From assembly GCF_011602485.2 (NCBI RefSeq), contig NZ_CP050022.2, forward strand, positions 3,430,001 to 3,494,000: a stretch of DNA of 64,000 bases. The letters are read 5' to 3'. The notes below the pieces were generated by a model, which made no database searches, was not told where the DNA came from, and saw only the letters and a list, made by a program, of their open reading frames with translations. The stretch's first letter is position 1. Each line of letters starts with the position of its first letter. The stretch is from Bradyrhizobium sp. 1(2017). GTDB lineage: Bacteria; Pseudomonadota; Alphaproteobacteria; Rhizobiales; Xanthobacteraceae. The position numbers were made by a program, and so were the translations under genes. Shown piece by piece: positions 43,859-52,682 of the stretch.

Positions 43859-45388
43859 TCAGTTCAGCCGCTTCTGATTGGCCGTGTCGCGATACCAGTC
43901 GAACGGCTGCTCGTGCGTTGCGACCATCACGCTCTTGGTGTTGAAGTGGTCGTTGAAGCTCTCGGTGCCGCATTCGCGGCCGATACCGGAATCGTCGACG
44001 CCGCCCCAGGGCGAGGCCGGGTCGAGTCGGTGATGATCGTTGATCCAGACGATGCCGGCCTTGACGGAAGCTGCGACGCGGTGCGCGCGGGCGACGTCGC
44101 GGGTGCGGATGGCCGCGGCGAGGCCGAACGGCGAATCGTTTGCGAGCCGTAGCGCATCGGCCTCGTCCTTGAACGGCGTCACCGAGGTGAAGGGACCGAA
44201 CACTTCTTCCTGGAAGATGCGCATGTCGGATTTGACGTCGGCGAAGACCGTCGGCTCGACGAAATAGCCGTTGTCGTGACCCGGCACTTTCGCAGCGACG
44301 CCGCCGGCGACGAGACGCGCGCCGTCGGCGTGGCCATAGCCCGCATAGGCGAGCACGCGGTCGCGCTGCTTGGCAGAGATCACGGGACCCATCTGAGTGT
44401 TTGCATCGAAGGGATCGCCGACGCGGATCGTGCGGGTCTTGGCCTGCAGCTTCTCGACGAATTCGTCGTAGATCGAGGCCTGAACGATGTGGCGCGAGGC
44501 GCAGACGCAGGTCTGTCCCGCACCGATGAACGCGCCAAAGGCGGCGTAATTGACGGCGCGATCGACGTCGAAATCGTCGAACACCATCACAGGCGTCTTG
44601 CCGCCGAGCTCCATGGTCTGATGCGCAAACACCTTTGCAGCTGCGCTGCCGGCGATGCGGCCTGCCTCGGTGCCGCCGGTCAGGACCAGCTTGTTGATGT
44701 CGCCGTGCTCGGCCAGCATCTTGCCGGCGCTCGGGCCAAGTCCCAGCACGATATTGAAGACGCCGGGCGGCAGGCCCGCTTCGGTGAAGATCTGCGCCAG
44801 CTTCAGGGTCGTGAGCGGCGTGTATTCGGACGGCTTGACCACGGTGACGCATCCGGTCGCCAGCACCACGGCGAGCGACTTGCACAGGATCATCAGCGGG
44901 TGATTGAACGGCGTGCAGTTGGCGACGATGCCGATGGGGGTGCGGAGCGTATAGTTCAGATAGGCGCCTTCGACGGGGATGACGGAATCGCGGCGCGACA
45001 GCGCAAGGCCGGCGAAGTAGCGGAAGAAATCGGGCAGGCGGGAGAGCTGGGCGCGGGTCTCGTTGACCGGACGGCCGTTGTTGAGGGTTTCCAGCCGGTA
45101 CAGGCTGTCGAGATTGGCCTCGAAGGCGTCGGCCAGCCTGTTGACCAGCCTGGCACGCGCGCGCGTGTCCATGCCGCCCCAGGCCTTGCCTTCGAACGCT
45201 GCACGCGCGCTCTTCATGGCGCGGTCGATGTCTTCGGCCGTCGAGTTGGGGATGCGGGCGATCACGTCGCCGGTCGCGGGATTGCGGACATCCAGCATCG
45301 CGCCGGCACCGGCTTCGACTTCACGTCCATCGATGAAATTGCCGTGGGTTTCGACGTCGATTGACGCGGGTTTGGAGGGAACGTTCAT
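43859..45388 (-). CDS. Aldehyde dehydrogenase, NAD(P)-dependent (509 aa)
   Basis: Oxidises an aldehyde to its acid via a thiohemiacetal. The start is ATG 45388, overlapping the GntR stop by 4 nt. The catalytic Cys is in GAGQTCVCAS, the general base Glu in MELGGKTPVMVF, and NAD-binding residues in TPFNHP and TGGTEAG. Size and the PWGGVDDSGIGREC end are typical of the betaine-aldehyde/gamma-amino-aldehyde-like ALDH families. Co-transcribed with GntR at its 5' side and possibly the MFS and amidase at its 3' side. Confidence 0.93.
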   Translation of the reverse strand: MNVPSKPASIDVETHGNFIDGREVEAGAGAMLDVRNPATGDVIARIPNSTAEDIDRAMKSARAAFEGKAWGGMDTRARARLVNRLADAFEANLDSLYRLETLNNGRPVNETRAQLSRLPDFFRYFAGLALSRRDSVIPVEGAYLNYTLRTPIGIVANCTPFNHPLMILCKSLAVVLATGCVTVVKPSEYTPLTTLKLAQIFTEAGLPPGVFNIVLGLGPSAGKMLAEHGDINKLVLTGGTEAGRIAGSAAAKVFAHQTMELGGKTPVMVFDDFDVDRAVNYAAFGAFIGAGQTCVCASRHIVQASIYDEFVEKLQAKTRTIRVGDPFDANTQMGPVISAKQRDRVLAYAGYGHADGARLVAGGVAAKVPGHDNGYFVEPTVFADVKSDMRIFQEEVFGPFTSVTPFKDEADALRLANDSPFGLAAAIRTRDVARAHRVAASVKAGIVWINDHHRLDPASPWGGVDDSGIGRECGTESFNDHFNTKSVMVATHEQPFDWYRDTANQKRLN

Positions 45389-46035
45389 GATGACCTCTCT
45401 TCGACGATGACGGCGTTGCGCTTGAGCGCCGGCAGCACACGTTTTTCGGTGGCCCCGATATGGGCCTTGATGATGCGGGCCGCGGTTCGCGTTTCGCGGT
45501 TCTGCATGGCGTCGATCAGGGCGACGTGCTCGGCGACGAGCTTGGTGGGGTCGTGGCCCTTCAGGTTGGAGATGCTGACGCGGACCAGCCGGTCGGCTTG
45601 GCCGATCAGGTCGCACAGCGCGGTCGCCATGCGGCGATTGCCGGAGGCATGCGCCAGCGCGGTGTGGAAGCCGCGATTGTAGGTGATGAAGTCCTCGTGG
45701 CTGCCCGAGAAGCGGCGGAATTCGTCGAGCGATTTCAGAACGCTGTCGGGCGCGCTCTCGATTGCCTCAGCGACACAGGCCGGCTCCAGGGCAAGGCGGA
45801 AGCGCAGGAGGTCGCGGGCATCCGAGAGCGAGATCGGCGTGACCCGATAGCCCTGGCGCGGCTGCACCGTGACGAGGTGCTCGCGCTGGAGCCGCAAAAG
45901 CGCGTCCCGGACCGGCTGCCGGCTTACCGAATAGCGCTCGGCCAGGTCCTGCTCTCGCATTTCATCGCCTGGCGCAAAGCGACAGGCTAAAATATCAGCT
46001 CTGAGAAGATCGTAGATATTCTCGCGCAAAAGCAT
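45385..46035 (-). CDS. GntR-family regulator with FCD domain (216 aa)
   Basis: Winged-helix domain at about residues 5-65 (PGDEMREQDLAERYSVSRQPVRDALLRLQREHLVTVQP) and a helical FCD domain with FRRFSGSHEDFITYNRGFHTALAHASGNRRM and AEHVALIDAMQNRET. ATG 46035 has AGAGG upstream; the longer open frame uses TTG and looks non-coding. Its stop overlaps the aldehyde dehydrogenase start (ATGA). GTGATCAC and CGTGA-N4-TCACG palindromes lie immediately upstream and may be its autoregulatory site. Confidence 0.92.
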   Translation of the reverse strand: MLLRENIYDLLRADILACRFAPGDEMREQDLAERYSVSRQPVRDALLRLQREHLVTVQPRQGYRVTPISLSDARDLLRFRLALEPACVAEAIESAPDSVLKSLDEFRRFSGSHEDFITYNRGFHTALAHASGNRRMATALCDLIGQADRLVRVSISNLKGHDPTKLVAEHVALIDAMQNRETRTAARIIKAHIGATEKRVLPALKRNAVIVEERSS

Positions 46036-46127
46036 GTGATCACGCCTCTTCTGATGCTTAATATTCCAGTCGTGATATTTCACGTCAAGAGCCAAATGCT
46101 TGAATTCTCTGTCAGTTGATTTATCAA
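46036..46127. promoter_or_regulatory. Cluster of palindromes upstream of GntR
   Basis: GTGATCAC at 46036-46043 adjoins the GntR start, CGTGA/TCACG arms with TATT centre lie at 46071-46084, and TTGATTTATCAA lies at 46116-46127 (perfect, TT centre). The two CGTGA-type sites share a half-site. The 155-bp divergent region also serves the alpha/beta hydrolase at 46191. GntR autoregulation is the likely reading. Confidence 0.4.
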
Positions 46128-46190
46128 TCGGGGCTTCCAGGGCACGCGAGCAGGCGTGATCCGATTGATGCAGCTTGGGAAAGACCGGAC

Positions 46191-46964
46191 ATGGACAGGC
46201 TTTTTGCCAACGGGACCGTCAACGCCGCGCAGACGGGCGAGGGGCCGCCGCTCTTTCTTTTCCACTCGCTGCTGTCGGATCGGGCAAGCTTCGACGCGAT
46301 CGTGCCGAAGCTCGAGACGTCGTTTCGCACCATCGTCCCGGAGCTGCCGGGGTTCGGCCGCTCACGCGTGGTCGAGGGTGGACTCGCTGCTGTCGCGGAC
46401 CGGATGGCCGAGGCGGTGGAGGATGCCGCGGGCGGTGCGCCGCCCATCGTGCTTGGCAATGGCTATGGCGGCTTCGTCGCCCTGCAGATGGCACTTCGCC
46501 ATCCGGGAATTGCCAGCCGGCTCGTTCTTGCCGATTGCGGCGCAGCTTTTTCCGAGCCCGGCCGCGAGGCGTTTCGCAACATGGCGAAGATCTCGCGCGA
46601 GAAGGGACTGGAGGCCATCACCGATGTTGCGATGCGCCGCCTGTTCGCGCCCGAATTTCAGGCGCAGCACCCGGAGCTGATGCGGGGACGCCGTGAAGCC
46701 TTTCTGAGGATGGACCCGGATGTGTTTCGCGCCGCGTGCGATGCATTGGCTGGTCTTGATCTTCGTGCCGAGCTCGCTGGCTTGGATGTGCCGGTGCTCG
46801 TCATGGTCGGCGAACACGACGAGGCGACGCCGCCGCCAATGTCGCACGAGCTGGCTGCAGGTCTGCCGCGCGCCGAACTCAAGATCATTTCGGGATGTGC
46901 GCACGTGCCTCAGCTGCAATCACCGCAACAATTTCTCGGCGCTATCGAGGGCTTCTTGCGTTGA
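46191..46964 (+). CDS. Alpha/beta-hydrolase fold protein lacking the nucleophile Ser (257 aa)
   Basis: Looks like a 3-oxoadipate enol-lactonase/esterase-type alpha/beta hydrolase: oxyanion region PLFLFHSLLSDRASFD, then GFGRS, acid Asp210 (VMVGEHDEATPP) and His238 (SGCAHVPQLQSPQQF). At the nucleophile elbow, normally GxSxG, it has GNGYGG with Gly91 (codon GGC at 46461) where Ser (AGC) would be one transition away. The fold is otherwise intact. So it is either a non-hydrolytic member (lyase, scaffold, ligand binding) or an inactive product of mutation. ATG 46191 was chosen because family similarity starts there (MDRLFANGTVN). Divergent from the GntR-ALDH operon. Confidence 0.85.
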   Translation: MDRLFANGTVNAAQTGEGPPLFLFHSLLSDRASFDAIVPKLETSFRTIVPELPGFGRSRVVEGGLAAVADRMAEAVEDAAGGAPPIVLGNGYGGFVALQMALRHPGIASRLVLADCGAAFSEPGREAFRNMAKISREKGLEAITDVAMRRLFAPEFQAQHPELMRGRREAFLRMDPDVFRAACDALAGLDLRAELAGLDVPVLVMVGEHDEATPPPMSHELAAGLPRAELKIISGCAHVPQLQSPQQFLGAIEGFLR

Positions 46965-47274
46965 TCCCACTCGGGCGGCCCGGCTCTCGATCGAATTGCC
47001 ATGCCTTCCGGGCGGTTAATGCCTGCCCGGAGGGCGCGTTCATGCGGCGCGAAATTCTTCAATGATTTGTACCGTGCATGGGGTTGTTTTCGCATTTTTG
47101 TTTGAGCGCCCGTGGGCCTGAGCACCAGCCCCGGACTCCGTACCGATACCGGACCTCCTAAGAGTTTTTACACACAGTTCTGGCACGTTCCGCGCGTCAA
47201 GGCCTGCAACCTGCATCGTGTCTCATTGCGTGCACGAAAAGACGGGACCGGCGGGCGTCGAGGGGGCGTGAGCC
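46965..47274. other. 310-bp intergenic region with weak sigma-54-like site
   Basis: No gene seen. CTGGCACGTTCCGCGCG at 47180-47196 keeps the -24 TGGCACG and the -12 GC at correct spacing, but the TT before GC is replaced by GC. It would place a start about 70 nt before the MFS/guanine deaminase operon. Otherwise only AT-rich stretches near 47050-47100; I see no repeat or terminator. Confidence 0.3.
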
Positions 47275-48492
47275 ATGACTGCAATTGCGTCGGACGCCGA
47301 TCGCGCGAAGCGGTGGATCGTGCCGATCCTGCTGTGCGTCGTGCCGTTCAGCCAGATTCCGCTCGACGCCTATACGCCCGGCCTGCCGCAGATGGTGGTG
47401 GATCTCGCCACTGACGCGGCCTCGATGCAGAACACCGTCACCGCCTACATGCTCGGCATGTCTCTCGCGCTGGTGCCGGTCGGTATCGCCTCCGACACAC
47501 TCGGCCGCCGCAACGTCCTGCTCGCGGGCCTGACGGTTCTCATCGCGATGAGCATTGCCTGTGCGCTGGCCACCAGCGCGACACTGCTGCTCGCGCTGCG
47601 TTTCCTGCAAGGCGTCGGTGGCTGCACCTGTCTCGTCGTCGCCTATGCCGTCGGAGCCGACTGTTATCGTGGACGCGAGCTTACGGCGATTTCCGGCCTG
47701 CTCGGCGCGGCCTGGGGTCTCGCGCCCGTGCTGGCACCGGCCGCGGGCGGCTTCATCGTCGAGCTGACGTCCTGGCGCGGCGTGTTCGTCGTCATTGCGA
47801 TTGCCGCGGCAATCGTCGCCGCGGTCGTCGTGCTGTTCCTGCCCGAAACGTTGCCGGCAGAGCGGCGCGCGCCTTTCGATCCGCGCCGCACCGCCGACAT
47901 TCTGCGCGAGGCGATTGTCCGCCCAGGCTTCCTCGCCTTCGTGCTGGTCTTTGCTGCCGCCGCAAGCGCGCAGCTGGCGTTCGGCGTCGTCGCGCCGTTC
48001 TTCTACCAGACCGGCCTCGGCTACTCCGCGGCGATCTACGGCCTCGTTGCGCTCGGCCTTGGTGGCGTCAATCTCGCCGGCGAGCTCGGCTGCGCGCATT
48101 TCGCGCGCTTCATGCCGGCCCGCACGATGGGCTTCGGCGCCTTTGCGTTGTTTCTCGCGGGCTCCGCCGTCCTGACCGTAACAGGCATGACCCTCGGTCT
48201 TGATTTTGCATCGATCACGCTCGGCGGCGCGCTGGTGCTCGGCGGCTGCGGCGTGCTGTGCCCGATGATGTACGGCATGGCGCTCGGCCTGTTCGAGCGC
48301 GACCACGGCCTGATCGGCGGCCTCATCAGCGCGCTCTGCTATCTCGCGGTCAGCGGGGCCATGGCGATCGCGGCGGTGCTGCCCGAAGCGACGCAGGCCC
48401 CGCTCGGATGGCTCTATCTCGGTCTCTGCGCCGTCGCCGGCACGCTGCTTGCGATTTCGCTGCCTTCGGCGCGTCACGCCACACAGACTTAA
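47275..48492 (+). CDS. MFS transporter, Bcr/CflA-like (405 aa)
   Basis: Twelve-helix carrier of the drug:proton antiporter type. N-terminal VPFSQIPLDAYTPGLPQMVVDL is the Bcr/CflA start, and GIASDTLGRRNVLLAGL is the loop 2-3 motif; motif C-like GLLGAAWGLAPVLAPAAGGFI follows. It precedes the guanine deaminase gene by 15 nt in one operon, so a purine or related nitrogen compound is the likely cargo in this case, despite the family name. Ribosome site is poor (GGGGGCG). Confidence 0.9.
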   Translation: MTAIASDADRAKRWIVPILLCVVPFSQIPLDAYTPGLPQMVVDLATDAASMQNTVTAYMLGMSLALVPVGIASDTLGRRNVLLAGLTVLIAMSIACALATSATLLLALRFLQGVGGCTCLVVAYAVGADCYRGRELTAISGLLGAAWGLAPVLAPAAGGFIVELTSWRGVFVVIAIAAAIVAAVVVLFLPETLPAERRAPFDPRRTADILREAIVRPGFLAFVLVFAAAASAQLAFGVVAPFFYQTGLGYSAAIYGLVALGLGGVNLAGELGCAHFARFMPARTMGFGAFALFLAGSAVLTVTGMTLGLDFASITLGGALVLGGCGVLCPMMYGMALGLFERDHGLIGGLISALCYLAVSGAMAIAAVLPEATQAPLGWLYLGLCAVAGTLLAISLPSARHATQT

Positions 48493-48507
48493 GGAAGGAA
48501 CCTCGTC

Positions 48508-49905
48508 ATGACCACCGTTGGTATTCGCGGCACGTTCTTCGACTTCGTCGACGATCCCTGGAAGCACATCGGCAACGAGCCGGCGGCCGCGCGCTTTCAC
48601 CAGGACGGCCTCATGGTCGTCACCGACGGCGTCATCAAGGCCTTCGGTCCCTATGACAAGATTTCCGCCGCGCATCCGGGCGTCGAGGTCACTCACATCA
48701 AGGACCGCATCATCGTTCCGGGCTTCATCGACGGCCACATCCATCTGCCGCAGACCCGTGTGCTGGGAGCCTATGGTGAGCAGCTGCTGCCGTGGCTGCA
48801 GAAGTGGGTCTATCCGGAAGAGCTCAAATACCGGGACCGCAACTACGCGCGCGAGGGCGTCAAGCGTTTCCTCGACGCGCTGCTCGCCTCCGGCACCACC
48901 ACCTGCCAGGCCTTCACGAGCTCCTCGCCCGTCTCGACCGAAGAGTTGTTCGAGGAAGCGGCCCGCCGCAACATGCGCGTCATCGCGGGCCTCACCGGCA
49001 TCGATCGGAACGCGCCGGCCGATTTCATCGATACGCCGGAGAATTTCTATCGCGACAGCAAGCGGCTGATCGCGCAGTACCACAACAAGGGCCGCAACCT
49101 CTACGCCATCACACCGCGCTTCGCCTTCGGCGCCTCGCCGGAACTGCTGAGGGCGTGTCAGCGCCTCAAGCACGAGCACCCGGACTGCTGGGTCAACACC
49201 CACATCTCCGAGAATCCGGCCGAATGCAGTGGCGTCCTCGTCGAGCATCCGGACTGCCAGGACTATCTCGGCGTCTACGAGAAGTTCGACCTGGTCGGGC
49301 CGAAATTCTCCGGCGGTCACGGCGTCTATCTCTCGAACAACGAGTTCCGCCGCATGTCGAAGAAGGGCGCGGCGGTGGTGTTCTGCCCGTGCTCGAACCT
49401 GTTCCTCGGCAGCGGCCTGTTCCGGCTCGGCCGCGCTACCGATCCCGAGCATCGCGTGAAGATGTCGTTCGGCACCGATGTCGGCGGCGGCAACCGCTTC
49501 TCGATGATCTCCGTGCTCGACGACGCCTACAAGGTCGGCATGTGCAACAACACGCTGCTCGACGGCAGCATCGATCCCACGCGCAAGGATCTCGCGGAAG
49601 CCGAGCGCAACAAGCTTTCCCCCTATCGCGGTTTCTGGTCGATCACGCTCGGCGGTGCCGAAGGCCTCTATATCGACGACAAGCTCGGCAATTTCGAGCC
49701 CGGCAAGGAGGCCGATTTCGTCGCACTCGATCCCAATGGCGGGCAAGCGGCGCAAGCGTGGCACCAGTCGCTGATCGCCGACGGTGCCGGGCCGCGCACG
49801 ATGGACGAGGCGGCGAGCATGCTGTTCGCCGTCATGATGGTCGGTGACGACCGCTGCGTCGACGAGACCTGGGTGATGGGCAAGCGTCTCTACAAGAAGA
49901 CCTGA
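48508..49905 (+). CDS. guaD: Guanine deaminase (465 aa)
   Basis: Zinc amidohydrolase converting guanine to xanthine. All guanine-deaminase features are visible: VPGFIDGHIHLPQTRVLGAYGEQLLPWLQKWVYPEE (metal His pair and substrate loop, about 70-105), the catalytic HISENPAE, GGHGVYLSN metal His region, CPCSNLFLGSG and FGTDVGGGNRFSM (metal Asp). Length is as expected. ATG 48508 has AGGAAGG upstream. It lies in an operon with a preceding MFS carrier and is followed after 15 nt by the ABM/membrane protein. This marks the region as purine catabolism. Confidence 0.93.
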   Translation: MTTVGIRGTFFDFVDDPWKHIGNEPAAARFHQDGLMVVTDGVIKAFGPYDKISAAHPGVEVTHIKDRIIVPGFIDGHIHLPQTRVLGAYGEQLLPWLQKWVYPEELKYRDRNYAREGVKRFLDALLASGTTTCQAFTSSSPVSTEELFEEAARRNMRVIAGLTGIDRNAPADFIDTPENFYRDSKRLIAQYHNKGRNLYAITPRFAFGASPELLRACQRLKHEHPDCWVNTHISENPAECSGVLVEHPDCQDYLGVYEKFDLVGPKFSGGHGVYLSNNEFRRMSKKGAAVVFCPCSNLFLGSGLFRLGRATDPEHRVKMSFGTDVGGGNRFSMISVLDDAYKVGMCNNTLLDGSIDPTRKDLAEAERNKLSPYRGFWSITLGGAEGLYIDDKLGNFEPGKEADFVALDPNGGQAAQAWHQSLIADGAGPRTMDEAASMLFAVMMVGDDRCVDETWVMGKRLYKKT

Positions 49906-49920
49906 AGCGGACGGCGGCCA

Positions 49921-50904
49921 ATGAGCGCAACTCCCGATGCGGCCAGTCAGCCGGTCGCTCTCGTCATCCAGCGCCGCATCACTGACGACGGCTTTGCTGC
50001 GTTCGCACGTTGGAACGGCGAGGTCGGTGAGGCGCTCAAGGCATGGCCCGGCTTCCTCAGCCAGGAGGTCGTGCCGCCGCAGCCACCGGCGCATGTCGAC
50101 TGGGTGACGATCTTGCGTTTCGCCAGCCCGGCCGCGGCGCGCGCCTGGCTTCAGAGCGAGGTGCGGGCGAAGCTGATCGGACAGGTGCAGCGCTTCTTCG
50201 TCGGTTCGGAAGACGTCCATATCCTGCCCGACACCGGCGTTCAGCGCGACAATGCGGTCTCCGCCGTCATCTCCTTCGAGGTCCCGGACGGGCTCGAGGA
50301 TGCGTTCCTCAAATGGCAGCAGCGCATCCAGGCCGCGGAAGCCGAGTTCAAGGGATTTCTGCGCCACAAGATCGAGCGGCCTATTCCGGGCCTGCACGAC
50401 GAATGGATCATCATCCTGTCGTTCGATACCGATGCCAATCTCAATGCATGGCTGGACTCGCCGCTGCGGCAGACCCTTCTGAGGGAAGGCGAGCGCTTCA
50501 ACGCCGGGATGAACGTCAAGCGGGCAAGCTACGGCTTCAATTTCTGGTTCCCTTCCGGCAAGGCGCAGGGCCCGGAGCAGAGCTCAAGCCTGATCTGGAA
50601 GAGCAACCTGATCGTTCTTCTGGTGCTCTATCCCGTGGTCTATCTCTGGGGCACTTTCATCAGCGCCCCCCTGATCGACAGTCGTGGCGTGCCGGTCTGG
50701 TTTTCGCTCTTCATTGGCAATCTCGTCAGCACGCAGCTGCTGGGCTGGTGGCTGGTGCCGGCCGCCTTCAGGGCGCTCGGCTGGTGGGTCACGCCGAAGG
50801 CGGCGATCAACCGCCAGATTGCGGGATATGCACTTCTTGTCGCGCTCTATGCCGCGTCAATGGGGCTGTACGCGCTGCTGCTCGCGTGGCATTGGGGACG
50901 GTGA
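49921..50904 (+). CDS. Tandem ABM-domain protein with C-terminal membrane helices (327 aa)
   Basis: Two antibiotic-biosynthesis-monooxygenase-like (ferredoxin-fold) domains in a row: residues 12-105 (VALVIQRRITDDGFAAFARWNGEVGEALKAWPGFLSQEV) and 118-205 (VSAVISFEVPDGLEDAFLKWQQRIQAAEAEFKGFLRHKI), followed by three hydrophobic helices (about 228-248, 258-282, 300-322). No signal peptide, so the ABM part is cytoplasmic. ABM units bind heme or small aromatic substrates in other proteins. The gene is 15 nt after guanine deaminase. I find no reason to name a reaction. Confidence 0.85.
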   Translation: MSATPDAASQPVALVIQRRITDDGFAAFARWNGEVGEALKAWPGFLSQEVVPPQPPAHVDWVTILRFASPAAARAWLQSEVRAKLIGQVQRFFVGSEDVHILPDTGVQRDNAVSAVISFEVPDGLEDAFLKWQQRIQAAEAEFKGFLRHKIERPIPGLHDEWIIILSFDTDANLNAWLDSPLRQTLLREGERFNAGMNVKRASYGFNFWFPSGKAQGPEQSSSLIWKSNLIVLLVLYPVVYLWGTFISAPLIDSRGVPVWFSLFIGNLVSTQLLGWWLVPAAFRALGWWVTPKAAINRQIAGYALLVALYAASMGLYALLLAWHWGR

Positions 50905-50930
50905 GATCGTCCACAGCTAGTACGCGACGC

Positions 50931-51833
50931 ATGTTCGCCCTGACATTTCTCGGAACCTCGGCCAGCGTTCCCTCCGCGGAGCGCAACCATCCGGCGCTTC
51001 TGGTGGAAGCCGCGGGCAAGCGCATCCTGGTCGATTGCGGCGAGGGCACGCAGCGCCAGCTGTTGCGCAGCGGCGCAGGCTTCCGGCGGCTCGACCGCAT
51101 CCTGCTGACGCATGCTCATCTCGATCACGTGCTCGGCATTCCCGGTCTCTTCTCGACGCTCGGCTTGCGGCAGAACGCCGATACGATGACCGTACATGGC
51201 GGGCAGGGCACGCTCGATCTCGTCATCAGCATGCTCGCGGGATTGTGGGGCGCGGGCAGGGCGCCGATCGCGGTCGCGTTCGCGCCGCTGACGGAAGGAC
51301 AGGTCGTCGACGCCGGCGACTTCACCATCGACTGCTTTACCGTCCGCCATCGTGACACCGACAGTTTCGGCTTCGTGTTCAGAAGTCCCGCCCGTCGCCA
51401 TCTCTTGTCCGATCGTCTCGCAGCGCTCGGCGTTCCCGACGGTCCCTCGCGCGGAGAATTGGCTGCAGGACGACCGGTCATGATCGCCGGCCGAACGATT
51501 GATCCGGAAGCCGTCCTGGGGCCGCCGAGCGTCGGCAGCAAGCTCGTCGTGATCGGCGACACCGAGACCACCGAGGGTCTCTCCAGATACGCTTCCGATG
51601 CCGATCTGCTGGTGATCGAAGCGACATTCCTCGATCGCGACGCATCGACGGCGCGCGACTATGGCCACCTCACTGCGCGTGATGCGGCCGCGTTTGCGGC
51701 CGCGAACAATGTCGGTCAGCTCGTGCTTACGCATCAGTCGGGCCGCTACGAGAACGACGAGGTCCTTGCGGAAGCAGCCGAGATCTTTCCGAACACCCGG
51801 ATCGCAGCCGACTTCGATCGCATCGCCGTCTAG
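50931..51833 (+). CDS. RNase Z-like metallo-beta-lactamase-fold protein (300 aa)
   Basis: MBL-fold phosphodiesterase of the tRNase Z group. Start ATG 50931: MFALTFLGTSASVPSAERNHPALLVEAAGKRILVDCGEGTQRQLL is the RNase Z N-terminus, followed by LLTHAHLDHVLGIPGLFSTL (zinc motif HxHxDH), and the C-terminal LVLTHQSGRY, close to RNase Z's THxSxRY. The middle region is shorter than the E. coli exosite arm. Probably trims 3' tails of tRNA precursors lacking encoded CCA, or is a related phosphodiesterase. Its position after the guanine deaminase genes may be chance, 26 nt from the ABM gene. Confidence 0.87.
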   Translation: MFALTFLGTSASVPSAERNHPALLVEAAGKRILVDCGEGTQRQLLRSGAGFRRLDRILLTHAHLDHVLGIPGLFSTLGLRQNADTMTVHGGQGTLDLVISMLAGLWGAGRAPIAVAFAPLTEGQVVDAGDFTIDCFTVRHRDTDSFGFVFRSPARRHLLSDRLAALGVPDGPSRGELAAGRPVMIAGRTIDPEAVLGPPSVGSKLVVIGDTETTEGLSRYASDADLLVIEATFLDRDASTARDYGHLTARDAAAFAAANNVGQLVLTHQSGRYENDEVLAEAAEIFPNTRIAADFDRIAV

Positions 51834-51853
51834 CCAAGCATCATCGGCAAGCC

Positions 51854-52597
51854 TTACAGGCCCGCAGCAACACCGAGACGGCCGATGCCCGGCAGCTTGA
51901 TCGCGGGGCGCCGAACGTCGAAGCCGAGTACGGCGCCGAAGAAGTTGATCTCGAGACCTTCGACCCAGCCGAGCGTGAGGCCGAGATAGCCCGAGAGCGA
52001 GGCATAGAAGCCGGTGCGCGAGGCCGTGAGCCCGATCCATCGTCCGGAATAGGGGTAGTCCTTGCCGATCGCGGTCGGCGGCAGGACCGCGTGAAGCTCC
52101 GGCACGGCGTCCAAAGCGGCCTGGACGAAGGTGTTCGAGTTCGGACCCGGCCAGGCGCTGTAATCGCCATAGGTTCGAAATCTGTAATTCTCGACGACAT
52201 GTCGGATCTTGGGGATCAGCGATTCCGCCTTTGCGCCGTCGATGGCGACGACGGCCTCGGGCATGGCTCCGAACCAGCGGCCATCGGGGACGAACCCGTT
52301 GCTCCGGATCGGTTCCCCCCACGCCGTATAGTCGTAACGGCTGTAGGTGGCTGCATCCTTTTCCTTGACGACGATCCAGGTGTGTACCGCGAAGATGCTT
52401 CGCCACCGTACCGTTCGCGCGGCGTAGACCCGGATCAGGGCGTCCGAATGCGAGATGGCGGGAGGCAGCAGGCCAGCGCTGGAACGGTCCGCGGTCTGCC
52501 AATTGCCGCGGCCATCCCCGACCCAGAAATATCGGACGGCCGAAATCCCGATCGGCACGAAGACCAGCAGCAGGAATATGAGCACGGATTTTCTCAA
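51854..52597 (-). CDS. DUF3750 family protein (247 aa)
   Basis: N-terminal hydrophobic segment MRKSVLIFLLLVFVPIGISAV acts as signal anchor or peptide. The rest resembles DUF3750: AVHTWIVVKEKDAATYSRYDYTAWG near 68-92 and the conserved YRFRTYGDYSAWPGPNSNTFVQAALDAVPEL at about 138-168. The HTW and GPNSNTF pieces resemble NlpC/P60-like permuted peptidase fragments, but the activity of this family is unknown. Monocistronic, convergent with the RNase Z-like gene. Confidence 0.85.
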   Translation of the reverse strand: MRKSVLIFLLLVFVPIGISAVRYFWVGDGRGNWQTADRSSAGLLPPAISHSDALIRVYAARTVRWRSIFAVHTWIVVKEKDAATYSRYDYTAWGEPIRSNGFVPDGRWFGAMPEAVVAIDGAKAESLIPKIRHVVENYRFRTYGDYSAWPGPNSNTFVQAALDAVPELHAVLPPTAIGKDYPYSGRWIGLTASRTGFYASLSGYLGLTLGWVEGLEINFFGAVLGFDVRRPAIKLPGIGRLGVAAGL

Positions 52598-52682
52598 GGG
52601 AAATCAGGTTCGGCAGGGCACTTCGACGATATAGGTCTCGAAAGCCCTTTCACAATGACGTTCGAGAGATCGCCGACCGTGT

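Noticed and set aside
47197..50397. Very long open frame on the minus strand (over 1000 codons)
   Set aside because: It runs antisense through the MFS, guanine deaminase and ABM genes, has repetitive Arg/Glu/His-rich composition typical of a high-GC antisense frame, and shows no domain.
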